A DNA stretch of 33,149 nt, taken from positions 1 through 33,149 of the forward strand of contig QKAK01000050.1 of the NCBI GenBank assembly GCA_003247225.1, written 5' to 3'. The position numbers and the translations under genes were made by a program. This document shows positions 8,609-18,239 of this stretch, piece by piece (within the stretch, counting starts at the first letter, position 1; each line of letters starts with the position of its first letter). The DNA comes from Spirochaetota bacterium. GTDB lineage: Bacteria; Spirochaetota; Spirochaetia; Treponematales; UBA12059. The notes beneath the pieces are model-generated. The model searched no databases, had not been told where the DNA came from, and worked only from the letters and a program-made list of their open reading frames with translations.

Positions 8609-10671
8609 GGCGGCGCGCCGGACGCGTACGCGCGGCGGCGACGGTAGCCGCGCTGGCGCTTGCCCTATCTAGCGCGCCCGCGGCCTACGCCCAGGCCGCC
8701 AAGCCCGCCTCGGCGCGCGAGCGCTACCAGGCCGGCGTCGAGCTGCTCGAGTCCGGCTCGGTCTATCGGGCCGTCGACGCGTTCATGGCGGCGGTCGCCG
8801 CGAACCCGGCCTACGCCGACGCGTGGGCGATGCTCGCCCGCTGCCAGTACGAGCTCGGCGAGTACGAGCGCGCCGTGTCCTTCATCGCCGAGGCCTACAA
8901 GTACGGTCCGCGCTCCCCGTCCCTTATCACGCTCGAGGCGTTCTCGCGTATCGGGCAGGGCAGCCTGGCCGAGGCCCGGGCCCTGCTCGAGGAGGCCCTG
9001 GCGAGGCTGCCGAACGACCGCGACGCCCGTTTCGGCATGGCGCTGCTCGACCTGCGGAACGGCAGGCCCGGCGACGCGAGGGCCAGGCTGTCGTCGTCGC
9101 TCAAGACCGCGCCGCGCGACCCGCGGGCCCTGCTGTCCCTGGCGCTGATATCCAGGGCCGAGGGCCGCGTCGACGAGGCCTCGGCCTACCTGGCCGAGGC
9201 GCTGCGCTGGACGGCCGGCGATCCGGACGCCTCGTACGCGGCGGCCGAGCTGTACTACGAGCGGGGCGACCTCGCCGAGGCGGCCAGGCTGGCCGGCCAG
9301 GCGGTCCGGGAGCGACCGGGCCACGCCGGGGCGCGCCGGCTGCTCGCCCAGCTGTACTACGAGCGGGGAGAGCTCGACGCGGCCCGCGATGTGCTCGACG
9401 GCTCCATCGCCCTCGACAGGACCGACGCCCGCGCCTGGTTCCTGCTCGGCCTGGTCGAGCGGGCGGCCGGTAGGCGGGCCGAGGCCGAGTACGCGCTATC
9501 GACGCTCGCGGCCCTGCGCCCCGAGGACGAGCTGGCGCGGATAGCGCTCGAGAACCTGGTCATCGAGGGTACCGGCTTCGAGGATCCGTCGAGGCCGGCG
9601 CTGGCGGCCTGGCGCTTCGCCCGGGCTGCCGAATTCGAGCGGCGCCTCCTATACCAGAAGGCCGTCGCCGAGTACCGGCGGGGGCTGCTCGTCGATCCGT
9701 ACGCGAACCCGGGCCGCAGGCGCTACGCCGAGCTGCTCCGCGGCTCGGGCCTCCCGTCGTCGTACCTGGCGGAGCTGCGCTTCCTCGACGACCTCGGTAA
9801 GTCGGACCGGGCCCTGGCCGACGCGATCGAGATCTACGACAGCCTGCTCGCCGGCTCGGTCGGCCGGGACTGGAACGTCGGCCTCGGCGCGCGTACCGAC
9901 CCGTACCGGCTCGCGGTCTTCTCGGTCGCCCCGGACGCCTCCACCTACCACGCCGGAGGGGACCTGGTCGTGGCGCGCTACCTGCGCGACTCGCTCGCCT
10001 TCGAGCCGGGCCTGGCCCCTGACAGGGGCGTCGCCAGGGTCGAAGGCTTCGCCGACGCGTTCGCGCTGGCCAGGGAATCTGGCGCCGAGTGGTTCGTGCT
10101 CGTGCGCGTGGCGGAGACCGAGCGCGACGTCCTGGTGTCGGCCGAGCTGCGCGCGGCGCGGACCGGCGCCCTCGCGGCCCGCGTCGACGCGCCGCGCTCC
10201 GGAAACGACCGCGTCGCCCTGTCGGTCGCCCGCGTCGTCCAGGGCATCCGCGCGGCCCTGCCGACCCGCGGCTCCCTGCTGGAGCGCCGCGGCGACCTGG
10301 CGCTCGTAGGGCTCGGCCGCGTCGACGGCGTGGCGGTCGGCGACGCGTTCATCATCGTCAAGAGCGGCGCGGTATCGATCCAGCCCGACGGCTCCGGCCT
10401 GGCCTGGAAGGACGCCGACGTCGTGGCCCGCGTGGTCGCGACGCGGGTAGACGACGAGCTGTTCGAGGGCAAGCTCGAGCGGGTGGGGTTCTTCGACCGC
10501 GTCAATCCGCGGGACGTGGCTCTCCGCGAGCCGCCCAAGCCCGAGGACGCCCAGGCCGCCGGCGCGGACGCCTCCGCGGCCAAGGCGTCGTCGCCTTCGT
10601 CGTCGCCGGAGGCCGTCCAGTCGTCGTATCTCTGGAGCGCCCTGTTCGAGCGGGTGCGCAGCCTCTACTAG
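8605..10671 (+). CDS. Secreted TPR protein with a CsgG/FlgT-like C-terminal part
   Basis: Predicted exported protein of 688 residues. A signal peptide occupies about residues 1-29 (arginine-rich n-region, Ala/Leu core, AYAQA cleavage). At least eight tetratricopeptide-like helical pairs follow to about residue 370 (repeated A..LYYERGD/ELAEA-type segments). After a linker, residues about 425-590 look like a periplasmic alpha/beta domain: SGAEWFVLVRVAETERDVLVSAELRAARTG-type strands recall CsgG/TolB-N folds, and LALVGLGRVDGVAVGDAF (near 565) recalls the C-terminal module of FlgT. The end is Ser/Ala-rich and finishes in Tyr. There is no lipobox cysteine. It is translationally coupled (ATGA) to the corC-like gene. 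TPRs suggest a scaffold for envelope complexes; the specific role is unknown. Confidence 0.8.
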   Translation: MRRRAGRVRAAATVAALALALSSAPAAYAQAAKPASARERYQAGVELLESGSVYRAVDAFMAAVAANPAYADAWAMLARCQYELGEYERAVSFIAEAYKYGPRSPSLITLEAFSRIGQGSLAEARALLEEALARLPNDRDARFGMALLDLRNGRPGDARARLSSSLKTAPRDPRALLSLALISRAEGRVDEASAYLAEALRWTAGDPDASYAAAELYYERGDLAEAARLAGQAVRERPGHAGARRLLAQLYYERGELDAARDVLDGSIALDRTDARAWFLLGLVERAAGRRAEAEYALSTLAALRPEDELARIALENLVIEGTGFEDPSRPALAAWRFARAAEFERRLLYQKAVAEYRRGLLVDPYANPGRRRYAELLRGSGLPSSYLAELRFLDDLGKSDRALADAIEIYDSLLAGSVGRDWNVGLGARTDPYRLAVFSVAPDASTYHAGGDLVVARYLRDSLAFEPGLAPDRGVARVEGFADAFALARESGAEWFVLVRVAETERDVLVSAELRAARTGALAARVDAPRSGNDRVALSVARVVQGIRAALPTRGSLLERRGDLALVGLGRVDGVAVGDAFIIVKSGAVSIQPDGSGLAWKDADVVARVVATRVDDELFEGKLERVGFFDRVNPRDVALREPPKPEDAQAAGADASAAKASSPSSSPEAVQSSYLWSALFERVRSLY

Positions 10672-10701
10672 CCGGTCATACATCGGATCGCGTCAGTCTT
10701 C

Positions 10702-10740
10702 GGCCACGGCCCGTAGCGCTCGGGTCGTGGTCTGTCGACC
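10702..10740 (+). terminator. Possible terminator hairpin after the phoH-TPR operon
   Basis: Arms at 10702-10713 and 10721-10732 can form a 12-bp stem with two G-U pairs and a 7-base loop. A competing small hairpin GGTC-TGTC-GACC lies at 10729-10740. The nearest T tract (10748-10751) is several bases downstream, so this is not a textbook intrinsic terminator; it may still end the operon or be only structured spacer. Confidence 0.4.
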
Positions 10741-10789
10741 AGTCAAGTTTTGAAATATGAAACACCGCTATCAATAATCGAAAAACGTC

Positions 10790-10818
10790 TTGCACAGACT
10801 TCGTGGAATGTGTACAAT
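10790..10818 (+). promoter_or_regulatory. gdhA promoter
   Basis: TTGCAC (10790-10795), a 17-base spacer and TACAAT (10813-10818) form a strong sigma70-type promoter within an AT-rich patch (10741-10790). Initiation is expected near 10825, giving a leader of about 59 bases. The leader contains a short hairpin with arms CGGAC and GTCCG and ends with AAAGGAGG before the ATG. No operator is evident. Confidence 0.75.
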
Positions 10819-10883
10819 GTTCTTCGGACGGATCAGTGTCCGTACCGAGCATCGTGTCTGTCAGCTCTACTAAAGGAGGGCGA

Positions 10884-12230
<1,347 letters not shown>

Positions 12231-12269
12231 TCCTAGGGCTCTAGCCCGATAGGTTCCCAAAAAGGAGAA

Positions 12270-12305
12270 GGGCCGTCCCGGTTTCGCCGGGACGGCCCGT
12301 TTTTT
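12270..12305 (+). terminator. Intrinsic terminator of gdhA
   Basis: A perfect 12-bp G+C stem (arms 12270-12281 and 12287-12298) with a 5-base loop is followed by a run of six T at 12300-12305. It lies 40 bases after the gdhA stop. An A run (12259-12263) upstream might give weak termination for the convergent operon, but it is too far from the stem to be convincing. Confidence 0.93.
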
Positions 12306-12345
12306 ATATATGATCGACGCGCCCGCCGGGCTCAAGGAGGAATCC

Positions 12346-12363
12346 GGAGCCTCTCTCGGCTCC
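12346..12363 (-). terminator. Hairpin after the efflux operon, possible weak terminator
   Basis: GGAGCC and GGCTCC (6-bp perfect arms, 6-base loop) lie about 35 bases beyond the stop of the PII-like gene. There is no clear T tract on the minus strand after it, only a mixed pyrimidine stretch, so termination here is tentative. Confidence 0.3.
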
Positions 12364-12396
12364 CGAACCGCCCGACCGGCGCGCTTGATCGCGGTA

Positions 12397-12690
12397 TCAG
12401 CCGAGCGACGAGGCGCCTCCGACGGAGAACAGCTTGACGCCCTCGGTCGGGAAGCGCTCCTTGACGCTGCCGACGACGGCGCGCGCCGCGTCGGCAGCGC
12501 CCTCGTCGATATAGGCTATCAGCATGAAATTCTCCTCGGGCCAGGTGGCGGTGCCGAGCATCCGCGCCTCGCGGCCGCGCCCGTGTACCACGGGCACCAC
12601 CGTGTAGTAGAAGCCGTCTATCGCCGCCTCGAGCCCGTCGACGATGTCGTCCTGGACCGAGCGGTTGGCGATTATCTCTATCCTCGTCAT
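12397..12690 (-). CDS. PII-like small protein (PG0164-type) at the end of an RND operon
   Basis: Protein of 97 residues with the look of the PII/CutA-like ferredoxin fold: an opening strand MTRIEIIANRSVQDDI, a loop with YYTVVPVVHGRG (about 28-39), LGTATWPEENFML (about 45-57) and a closing helix-strand ending GVKLFSVGG. Small proteins of this type, often labelled PG0164 family or PII-like, are found next to RND efflux genes in several phyla. Their role is unknown; PII relatives bind nucleotides or small molecules and act as trimers. Here the ATG overlaps the pump's TGA (ATGA), so it is the last gene of the operon and translationally coupled. A sensor or modulator of the pump is an inference only. 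Confidence 0.75.
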   Translation of the reverse strand: MTRIEIIANRSVQDDIVDGLEAAIDGFYYTVVPVVHGRGREARMLGTATWPEENFMLIAYIDEGAADAARAVVGSVKERFPTEGVKLFSVGGASSLG

Positions 12691-15600
12691 ATCGACTCCT
12701 TGGCCGCGCCGCTCCGGCGCTTCTCGTTGAAGAACGAGTACATCACCGGGATGAAGAACAGGGTTATGAGCGTGCTCGACAGGAGCCCGCCGAGCACCGT
12801 CAGGCCTATCGGCTTGAGCATCTGCGAGTTCTCGCCGCTCGACAGCGCCATCGGCAGGAGGCCGAGCACCGTCGTCAGCATGGTCATCAGCACCGGCCTG
12901 AGCCTCGACGCGCCGCCCTTGACGCAGGCCTCGCGCACCGGCATGCCGCGGCGCACCAGCAGGTTCGTGTAGTCGACCAGCACGATGCCGTTGTTGACGA
13001 CGATGCCGATGAGCATCACCACGCCCATCGCGGTGAACATGGTCAGGCTCTCGCCGGTGATCACGTAGACCGCGACGACGCCTATGAGGAGCAGCGGTAT
13101 CGTGAACATGTTGATGATCGGGTCCTTCCACGACTCGTACTGGCCGGCCATCACGCCGAAGACCAGGAGCAGGGCCATCGTGACGATCAGGACGAAGTAT
13201 CCGCCCGTCTCCATCACGCTCGCCCACGAGCCCTCGTACGAAAGCCTCGTTCCCTCGGGCAGCACGACGTTGTCGGCTATGACGGCCTTGATGTCGTCCT
13301 CGACGTCGCCGGCGCGCCGGTCGCTCGTGATGCTCGCGGTCACGTGGATGATGCGGGACTGGTCCTCCCGCGAGATGCTGACCGGGCCGACGCCCTTCTC
13401 GAGCGACGCGAAGTTGGCCACCGCGACGCGGCCGGAGCTGCCCTGCACGTAGATGCGCTCGAGGTCGGGCAGCTTGCTCCTGTCGGCCTCGCGGAGGAGC
13501 AGGGTCACCGCGTACTCGTCGCCGGACTCGCGGTAGGTCGTCGCGGTCACCCCGTCGACGCTCGCGTCTATCTCCTTGGCTATGGCCTGCACGGTCACGC
13601 CGAAGGCGTAGGCGCGCTCCCGGTCGATGACCACCTCGACCTGCGGCAGGCCCTCGTTCAGGTCCATCGCCACGTCCTCGAGGTCGGGTACCTTCTCCTC
13701 GAGCAGGTCGATCAGGGTGCGCGCGGTGGCGATGCCGACGTCGAGGTCCTGGGTCCGTATGACCACGTCTATGTCCGAGCCGCTCATCTGGCGCATCCTG
13801 CCCATAGAGAAGCTGAAGGTCGCGTTCGGGAATTCGGCGAAATGGGCGCGAAGCTTGGCCTGCATCGCCCGGGCGTCGTCGACGCGCTCGGAGAAGTCGG
13901 GCAGCGTAATGGACAGCTGCCCCTTGTAGCTGCTCGAGCCGCCGCCCATCCCGCCGCCGCTACCGACCGTCGTGATAATGGTCTCGGCGCCGTCGAGCTC
14001 GTCCATCGCGTAGGCTTCCATCGCGAGCATCACGGCCTTGGTCTCGCTCAGCTTGGTGCCGAGCGGCATCGTCACCGACAGGTTGATCGACGAGTCGTCC
14101 GAGTTCGGCATCAGGTTGATGTTCATCCCGGGTATGAAGGCGAGCGACAGGGCGAAGAAGCCGACGACGAGGATGACGACGGTCGGCCGGTGGTCGACGG
14201 CGGCGCGCAGGGCCTTGCCGTAGGCGCGGTCCAGGAGGTCCAGGGCCTTGCCGAGGGCTCCGTCCGCCGCCGCGAGGGCTCGGTTCCCGATCGGCCGTTC
14301 CTTCCGCGTCGTCAGCGGCAGGTAGGAGCTGGCGAGCACCGGCACGAGGAGGAGGGCGACGAAGAGGCTCGAGACGATCGAGATGACGATCGTGAAGATG
14401 ATGTCGCCGAACATCATGCCTATCATGCCGAGCTTGTCCTTGAAGAACAGGATCGGCACGAAGACGACGATGGTCGTCAGGTTGCCCGCGACGATCGACG
14501 AGGTCATCTCCTGGGCGCCCAGGATGCCGGCTATCGTCGGCTTGGCCCCGCGCTCGCGGTACTGGTATATGTTCTCGAGGATGACGATGGACGCGTCGAC
14601 TATCATGCCGACGCCGAGGATCAGGCCGGTCATCGTCATCATGTTCAGCGTAATGCCGGCGAAGTACATGCACAGCAGCGTCACGAGGATCGAGAAGGGT
14701 ATCGAGACGCCGATGATCACGGTGCTCTTGAGGCTCCTGAGGAACAGGAACAGGACGGCCATCGCGAGCAGCGCGCCCTGCAGGGCCGCCGACAGCAGGT
14801 TCGACAGCGTGCTCCGTATCGACAGCGTGTCGTCCGACACGATCTCCATGCTCACGTCCGAGGGCAGGAGCGGCTCGATCTCATCGAGCTTCTCGTAGAC
14901 GGCGTCGGCGGCCTTGACCGAGTTGGATCCCGAGCGCTTGGTCAGCGAGACGTAGACGCCCGGCTCGCCGTTGACGTAGACGAGGCGGCTCTCGTCCTCG
15001 TAGCCCATCGCCACCGCGGCGAGGTCCGACAGCCGCACGTCGTAGCCGCCTACCGTCCCGACGACGGTCGACGCTATCTCGTCGACGCTGGCGTACTCGC
15101 CGGTCGTCCGTATCAGGTAGTTCTTGGCGCCCTCGCCGATGCTGCCGCCGCCCAGCTCGACGTTGGCGGCGGCCAGCTTCGAGGCTATGCCGGTGATGGT
15201 CAGCCCGTAGGCGTCGAGCCGGTTCTGGGACAGCTCGACGCGGACGATGCGATCGCGTCCGCCGTTGACGTCCGCCTGGGCGATGCCGTCGACCTGCTCT
15301 AGCCTTGGCTGGATGATGTCCTCGGCTATGACCTTGAGCTCCTCGGAGCTGCGCTCCCCCGATACGGCGATGCGCATGATCGGCATGTCGCTCGACGAGA
15401 ACCTGAAGATCTGCGGGTCGTCGGCGTCGTCCGGCAGGCTCCTGCGTATCCTGTCCAGCTTGTCGCGCACGTCGTTCGTCGCGGCGTCGAGGTCGACGCC
15501 GTACTCGAACTCCAGCTCGAGCCTGGAGGAGCCCTCGCTCGAGGTCGACGATAGGCTCTGGAGGCCGGATACGTTGATCAGCGCGCTCTCGAGCGTAGCG

Positions 15601-15791
15601 GTGACGGATTTCTCGACCGACTCGGGGCTCGCCCCGGAGTAGCTCGCGCTGACCATCAGCACCGGCCGCTCCGTGTCGGGCATCAGGTCCAGGGCCAGGT
15701 CCGACACGGTGTAGAGGCTGACGACCATGACCAGCGCGAAGACGATGGCGACCAGCACCGGCCGCTCGACGACTCTCTTGGCTACGCTCAC
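12687..15791 (-). CDS. RND efflux pump, HAE1-like inner-membrane subunit
   Basis: Inner-membrane proton-driven exporter of 1034 residues, the typical RND length. The first helix (about residues 11-31), the large periplasmic porter domain beginning MPDTERPVLMVSASY, a central helix block (about 335-540), a second periplasmic domain and a terminal helix block (about 850-1025) are all recognisable. The proton-relay region GVGMIVDASIVILEN has D399, equivalent to AcrB D407, but Ala where AcrB has D408. Start is GTG at 15791, overlapping the adaptor stop (GTGA), with GGAGG (15799-15803) 7 bases upstream. It pairs with the adaptor and outer-membrane factor encoded just upstream to form an envelope-spanning channel. 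Substrate is unknown; hydrophobic drugs or lipids fit the HAE1 class better than metal ions. Confidence 0.93.
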   Translation of the reverse strand: MSVAKRVVERPVLVAIVFALVMVVSLYTVSDLALDLMPDTERPVLMVSASYSGASPESVEKSVTATLESALINVSGLQSLSSTSSEGSSRLELEFEYGVDLDAATNDVRDKLDRIRRSLPDDADDPQIFRFSSSDMPIMRIAVSGERSSEELKVIAEDIIQPRLEQVDGIAQADVNGGRDRIVRVELSQNRLDAYGLTITGIASKLAAANVELGGGSIGEGAKNYLIRTTGEYASVDEIASTVVGTVGGYDVRLSDLAAVAMGYEDESRLVYVNGEPGVYVSLTKRSGSNSVKAADAVYEKLDEIEPLLPSDVSMEIVSDDTLSIRSTLSNLLSAALQGALLAMAVLFLFLRSLKSTVIIGVSIPFSILVTLLCMYFAGITLNMMTMTGLILGVGMIVDASIVILENIYQYRERGAKPTIAGILGAQEMTSSIVAGNLTTIVVFVPILFFKDKLGMIGMMFGDIIFTIVISIVSSLFVALLLVPVLASSYLPLTTRKERPIGNRALAAADGALGKALDLLDRAYGKALRAAVDHRPTVVILVVGFFALSLAFIPGMNINLMPNSDDSSINLSVTMPLGTKLSETKAVMLAMEAYAMDELDGAETIITTVGSGGGMGGGSSSYKGQLSITLPDFSERVDDARAMQAKLRAHFAEFPNATFSFSMGRMRQMSGSDIDVVIRTQDLDVGIATARTLIDLLEEKVPDLEDVAMDLNEGLPQVEVVIDRERAYAFGVTVQAIAKEIDASVDGVTATTYRESGDEYAVTLLLREADRSKLPDLERIYVQGSSGRVAVANFASLEKGVGPVSISREDQSRIIHVTASITSDRRAGDVEDDIKAVIADNVVLPEGTRLSYEGSWASVMETGGYFVLIVTMALLLVFGVMAGQYESWKDPIINMFTIPLLLIGVVAVYVITGESLTMFTAMGVVMLIGIVVNNGIVLVDYTNLLVRRGMPVREACVKGGASRLRPVLMTMLTTVLGLLPMALSSGENSQMLKPIGLTVLGGLLSSTLITLFFIPVMYSFFNEKRRSGAAKESI

Positions 15792-16789
15792 TTGCCGGCC
15801 TCCGGCGAGGATATGTCCTTGACCCTGGCGCCGTCGGCGAGCACCGACGCGCCCTCGACGACGACGACCTCGCCCTCGGCCAGGCCGTCGGTTATCTCGA
15901 CGAGGCCGTCGACGTCAGCGCCGGTCTCGACGCGACGCTTCTCGACGGTCGAGCCGTCCTTGACGACGAAGAGGTAGTAGCCGGTCGAGTCCTGGAGCAC
16001 GCCGCCCGACGCGACGGCCAGGGCGTCGGGGTAGGAGACCGTGTCGAGCCTGATCTTGGCGAACATGCCGGCGTTGACGCGCTCGTCGTAGCGGTCGAAG
16101 GCCAGGCGTATCGTCTTGGTCCTCGAGGTGGAGTCGACGATAGGCGACACGCTCGACACGGTCGCGGCGAAGGCGACGCCGGGGTACGCCTCGAGCGACA
16201 CGGACGCCTCGAGGCCTACCCTGAGCACGCCGACGTAGCGCTCGGGGATCCTGGCCTCGACCTCGAGCTCGTCGATCGAGCCTATCTCGGCTATGGCGGT
16301 CGAGGCGCTCACGGTCGAGCCGACCGATACCGGCAGCGAGGTCACCGTGCCGGCTATCGGCGCGTAGACCGCGTTGAGCGTATAGGCCGATCCCGGGGTA
16401 GACGGGTCAATCTCGGCGATGGCCTGGCCCTTGGCTACGCGGGAGCCGAGCGACACCTTCGACGATACCAGCTTGCCGGAGACGTAGGGGTAGACCTTGA
16501 CGGTAGAGTCGACGACGACGTCGCCGTTCGTCTCGATGTAGTCCTGCATCGTCGTCCGCTCGGCGACGACGGTGCGCACCGAGAACTCGGTAGCGGCCGC
16601 GGCGCCGGGCGCGCGTCCGCCGGGACCGCCCGACGTCCTGGAGCCCGGCGGTATCGCCCCAGGCGCCCCCGGAGCCCCTCCGGGGATCGAGGCCGCCTGG
16701 TTCCCGGCTCCGGCCAGCTTCGGTACGACGACGACCGCCGCGATGGCGATCGCGAACAGCGCCAGTAAGGCTATGTTGCGTTTCTTCAT
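15788..16789 (-). CDS. RND periplasmic adaptor (membrane fusion protein)
   Basis: Periplasmic adaptor of 333 residues. An N-terminal helix or uncleaved signal (about 4-24) anchors it in the inner membrane, followed by a Gly/Pro/Ala-rich linker (about 30-65). Residues about 70-170 carry two adjacent lipoyl-like halves (YVSGKLVSSKVSLGSRVAKG, YAPIAGTVTSLPVSVG) with no long alpha-hairpin between them, so this is a short-hairpin adaptor. A beta-barrel domain (about 180-255) and a membrane-proximal domain complete it. Start chosen is ATG at 16789, with AAGGA (16797-16801) at a 7-base spacing. A TTG at 16795 would put the ribosome site too close. It follows the TolC-like gene with essentially no gap and overlaps the pump gene. 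Confidence 0.9.
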   Translation of the reverse strand: MKKRNIALLALFAIAIAAVVVVPKLAGAGNQAASIPGGAPGAPGAIPPGSRTSGGPGGRAPGAAAATEFSVRTVVAERTTMQDYIETNGDVVVDSTVKVYPYVSGKLVSSKVSLGSRVAKGQAIAEIDPSTPGSAYTLNAVYAPIAGTVTSLPVSVGSTVSASTAIAEIGSIDELEVEARIPERYVGVLRVGLEASVSLEAYPGVAFAATVSSVSPIVDSTSRTKTIRLAFDRYDERVNAGMFAKIRLDTVSYPDALAVASGGVLQDSTGYYLFVVKDGSTVEKRRVETGADVDGLVEITDGLAEGEVVVVEGASVLADGARVKDISSPEAGK

Positions 16790-16791
16790 GC

Positions 16792-18048
16792 TCAATTCCT
16801 TCCGAGCGAGCCGAACGGCTCGCCGAGCGCGTACTCGAGGTTCAGTATGGCTATGATCAGCGCGTACGACTCTTCCGATACGGCGAGCCTGGCCTCGGCC
16901 AGGCTGTCCTGGGCGTTCTGCAGCGTTAAGAGGTCCTTGGTGCCGTAACGGTAGGCCTCCTCGGTCAGGGCGTAGGTCCGCTCGGCCAGCGACTCGCTCA
17001 GGCGTCCCGTCTCGAGCGACCTGGCCGCCTGGGCTATCTCTCGCTGGAGCGCGGCGGCGCCGGCGATCGCCTTGGTCCCGGCCTCGGCGAGCTGGCTGTC
17101 GAGCTTGGCGAGCGCGTCCTCGGCCGACGAGACGGCGAGCCTCGCGTCGGACCAGGGCAGCAGGTCGTCGAGGCCCAGGCTGACCGAGGCCGACAGCGAG
17201 CCCGAGCCGCTCAGGGACGCGTCTGACAGGGTCGGCTTATAGGACGCCGACAGGCTCAGCGACGGCGAGTACACCGCGCGCCTGGCCTTGGCGAGGCTCG
17301 CCTCGGCGGCGGCCCTGGACCGCCCCAGGGTCCGTACCGACGGCGAGGCGACGCCGGCGGTCGCGGGATCGACGGCCGCGGCTGCTAGCACCGCGCCGGC
17401 CGGCGCGTCGAGCGCGCCGGCCGGCGTCACGGCCGCGCCCGGCTCGAGGCCGAGCAGCTGCCTGAACGAGTCGAGGGCCGACTCGTAGTCGATCCTGGCG
17501 CTATCGAGCGTCGGGCCGAGCTTCTCGAGCTTGACGAGGGCCGACAGCGCGTCGAGCTCCGGGGCTACGCCGGCCTTCCGCCTGGCCTCGGCCTGCTCGT
17601 AGCTCTTCCTGGCCGTCTCCGCGTTCTGCTCGGCCAGGCGTATCTTCTCCCGCTTCAAGAGCAGCGCGTAGAAGGCGGTCCGCGTCGACAGCTCGACGTC
17701 GCGCCTGGCCGTCTCGTAGGCCAGCGCGGCCGTCTCGTAGGCCAGCTCCGCCGCGGCGCGCGCGTGCAGCGACTCGGCGGACAGGCTCAGGCTCGCGCTC
17801 GCCGAGCCGCCGACGCTGCCGCGGCCCGAGCCGCCGCTGGCCGAGGCGCCTAGCGACAGGGACGGCACGAGGTCGTTCCACGCCAGCGACAGGGCCCTGG
17901 AGGCGGCCTCCATATCTATCTTGGACCTGGCCAGGCTCCCGTTGCCCTCGAGCGCGGTCGCCACGGCCTCGTCGACGCCGAGCGTCTGCTGGGCCCCCGC
18001 GGCGGCCGTCGCGAGCAGGGCTACCGCCAGCGCTATGGGTATTCGCAT
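16792..18048 (-). CDS. TolC-family outer-membrane efflux factor
   Basis: Outer-membrane channel subunit of 418 residues. A cleavable signal peptide (about 1-19, ending AAAGAQQ) is followed by two OEP repeats rich in Ala/Glu/Leu coiled helices (about 22-205 and 225-410), each interrupted by Ser/Gly/Ala strands (SLSLGASASGG near 65, SLSLSASYKPTLSD near 265) expected to form the beta-barrel. This internal duplication is characteristic of TolC/OprM. There is no lipobox cysteine. Start ATG has GGAGGG 4 bases upstream. It is the first gene of the four-gene efflux operon, divergent from a two-component system across 191 bases. Confidence 0.9.
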   Translation of the reverse strand: MRIPIALAVALLATAAAGAQQTLGVDEAVATALEGNGSLARSKIDMEAASRALSLAWNDLVPSLSLGASASGGSGRGSVGGSASASLSLSAESLHARAAAELAYETAALAYETARRDVELSTRTAFYALLLKREKIRLAEQNAETARKSYEQAEARRKAGVAPELDALSALVKLEKLGPTLDSARIDYESALDSFRQLLGLEPGAAVTPAGALDAPAGAVLAAAAVDPATAGVASPSVRTLGRSRAAAEASLAKARRAVYSPSLSLSASYKPTLSDASLSGSGSLSASVSLGLDDLLPWSDARLAVSSAEDALAKLDSQLAEAGTKAIAGAAALQREIAQAARSLETGRLSESLAERTYALTEEAYRYGTKDLLTLQNAQDSLAEARLAVSEESYALIIAILNLEYALGEPFGSLGRN

Positions 18049-18120
18049 CTATCCCTCCATGTCGTACTGACGCTCAGAGGATATCCGATCGTCGAGCATG
18101 AGCATACGTCCGAATAGGTT

Positions 18121-18137
18121 CGCGTCCTATAGACGCG
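18121..18137. promoter_or_regulatory. Inverted repeat between efflux operon and two-component system
   Basis: CGCGTC and GACGCG form perfect 6-bp arms around the 5-base centre CTATA. It is placed between the divergent efflux operon and the response-regulator gene, where an operator would be expected. It could equally form a small RNA hairpin. OmpR-type regulators usually bind direct repeats, so a different protein may be involved if it is functional. Confidence 0.35.
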
Positions 18138-18192
18138 CGATGAAAGGCTCATAATTTTTTGTTATACGCGGCGGCCCCACGGCCCGCCGGCG

Positions 18193-18221
18193 TTGCCCGG
18201 CGGCCGGGCCGCGCGTATACT
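18193..18221 (+). promoter_or_regulatory. Promoter of the response regulator-kinase operon
   Basis: TTGCCC (18193-18198), a 17-base spacer and TATACT (18216-18221). Initiation is expected near 18228, leaving a leader of about 12 bases that still includes GGAG (18231-18234) ahead of the ATG at 18240. Confidence 0.65.
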
Positions 18222-18239
18222 CCGAACCATGGAGAGCGC

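Noticed and set aside
12310-12972. Plus-strand frame after the gdhA terminator
   Set aside because: It runs antisense through the PII-like protein and the end of the RND gene, with no recognisable protein; those two genes have clear family features and coupling.
16787-16795. TTG start two codons upstream for the RND adaptor
   Set aside because: The AAGGA ribosome site would be too close (about 1-3 bases) to the TTG, while it sits 7 bases from the ATG at 16789.
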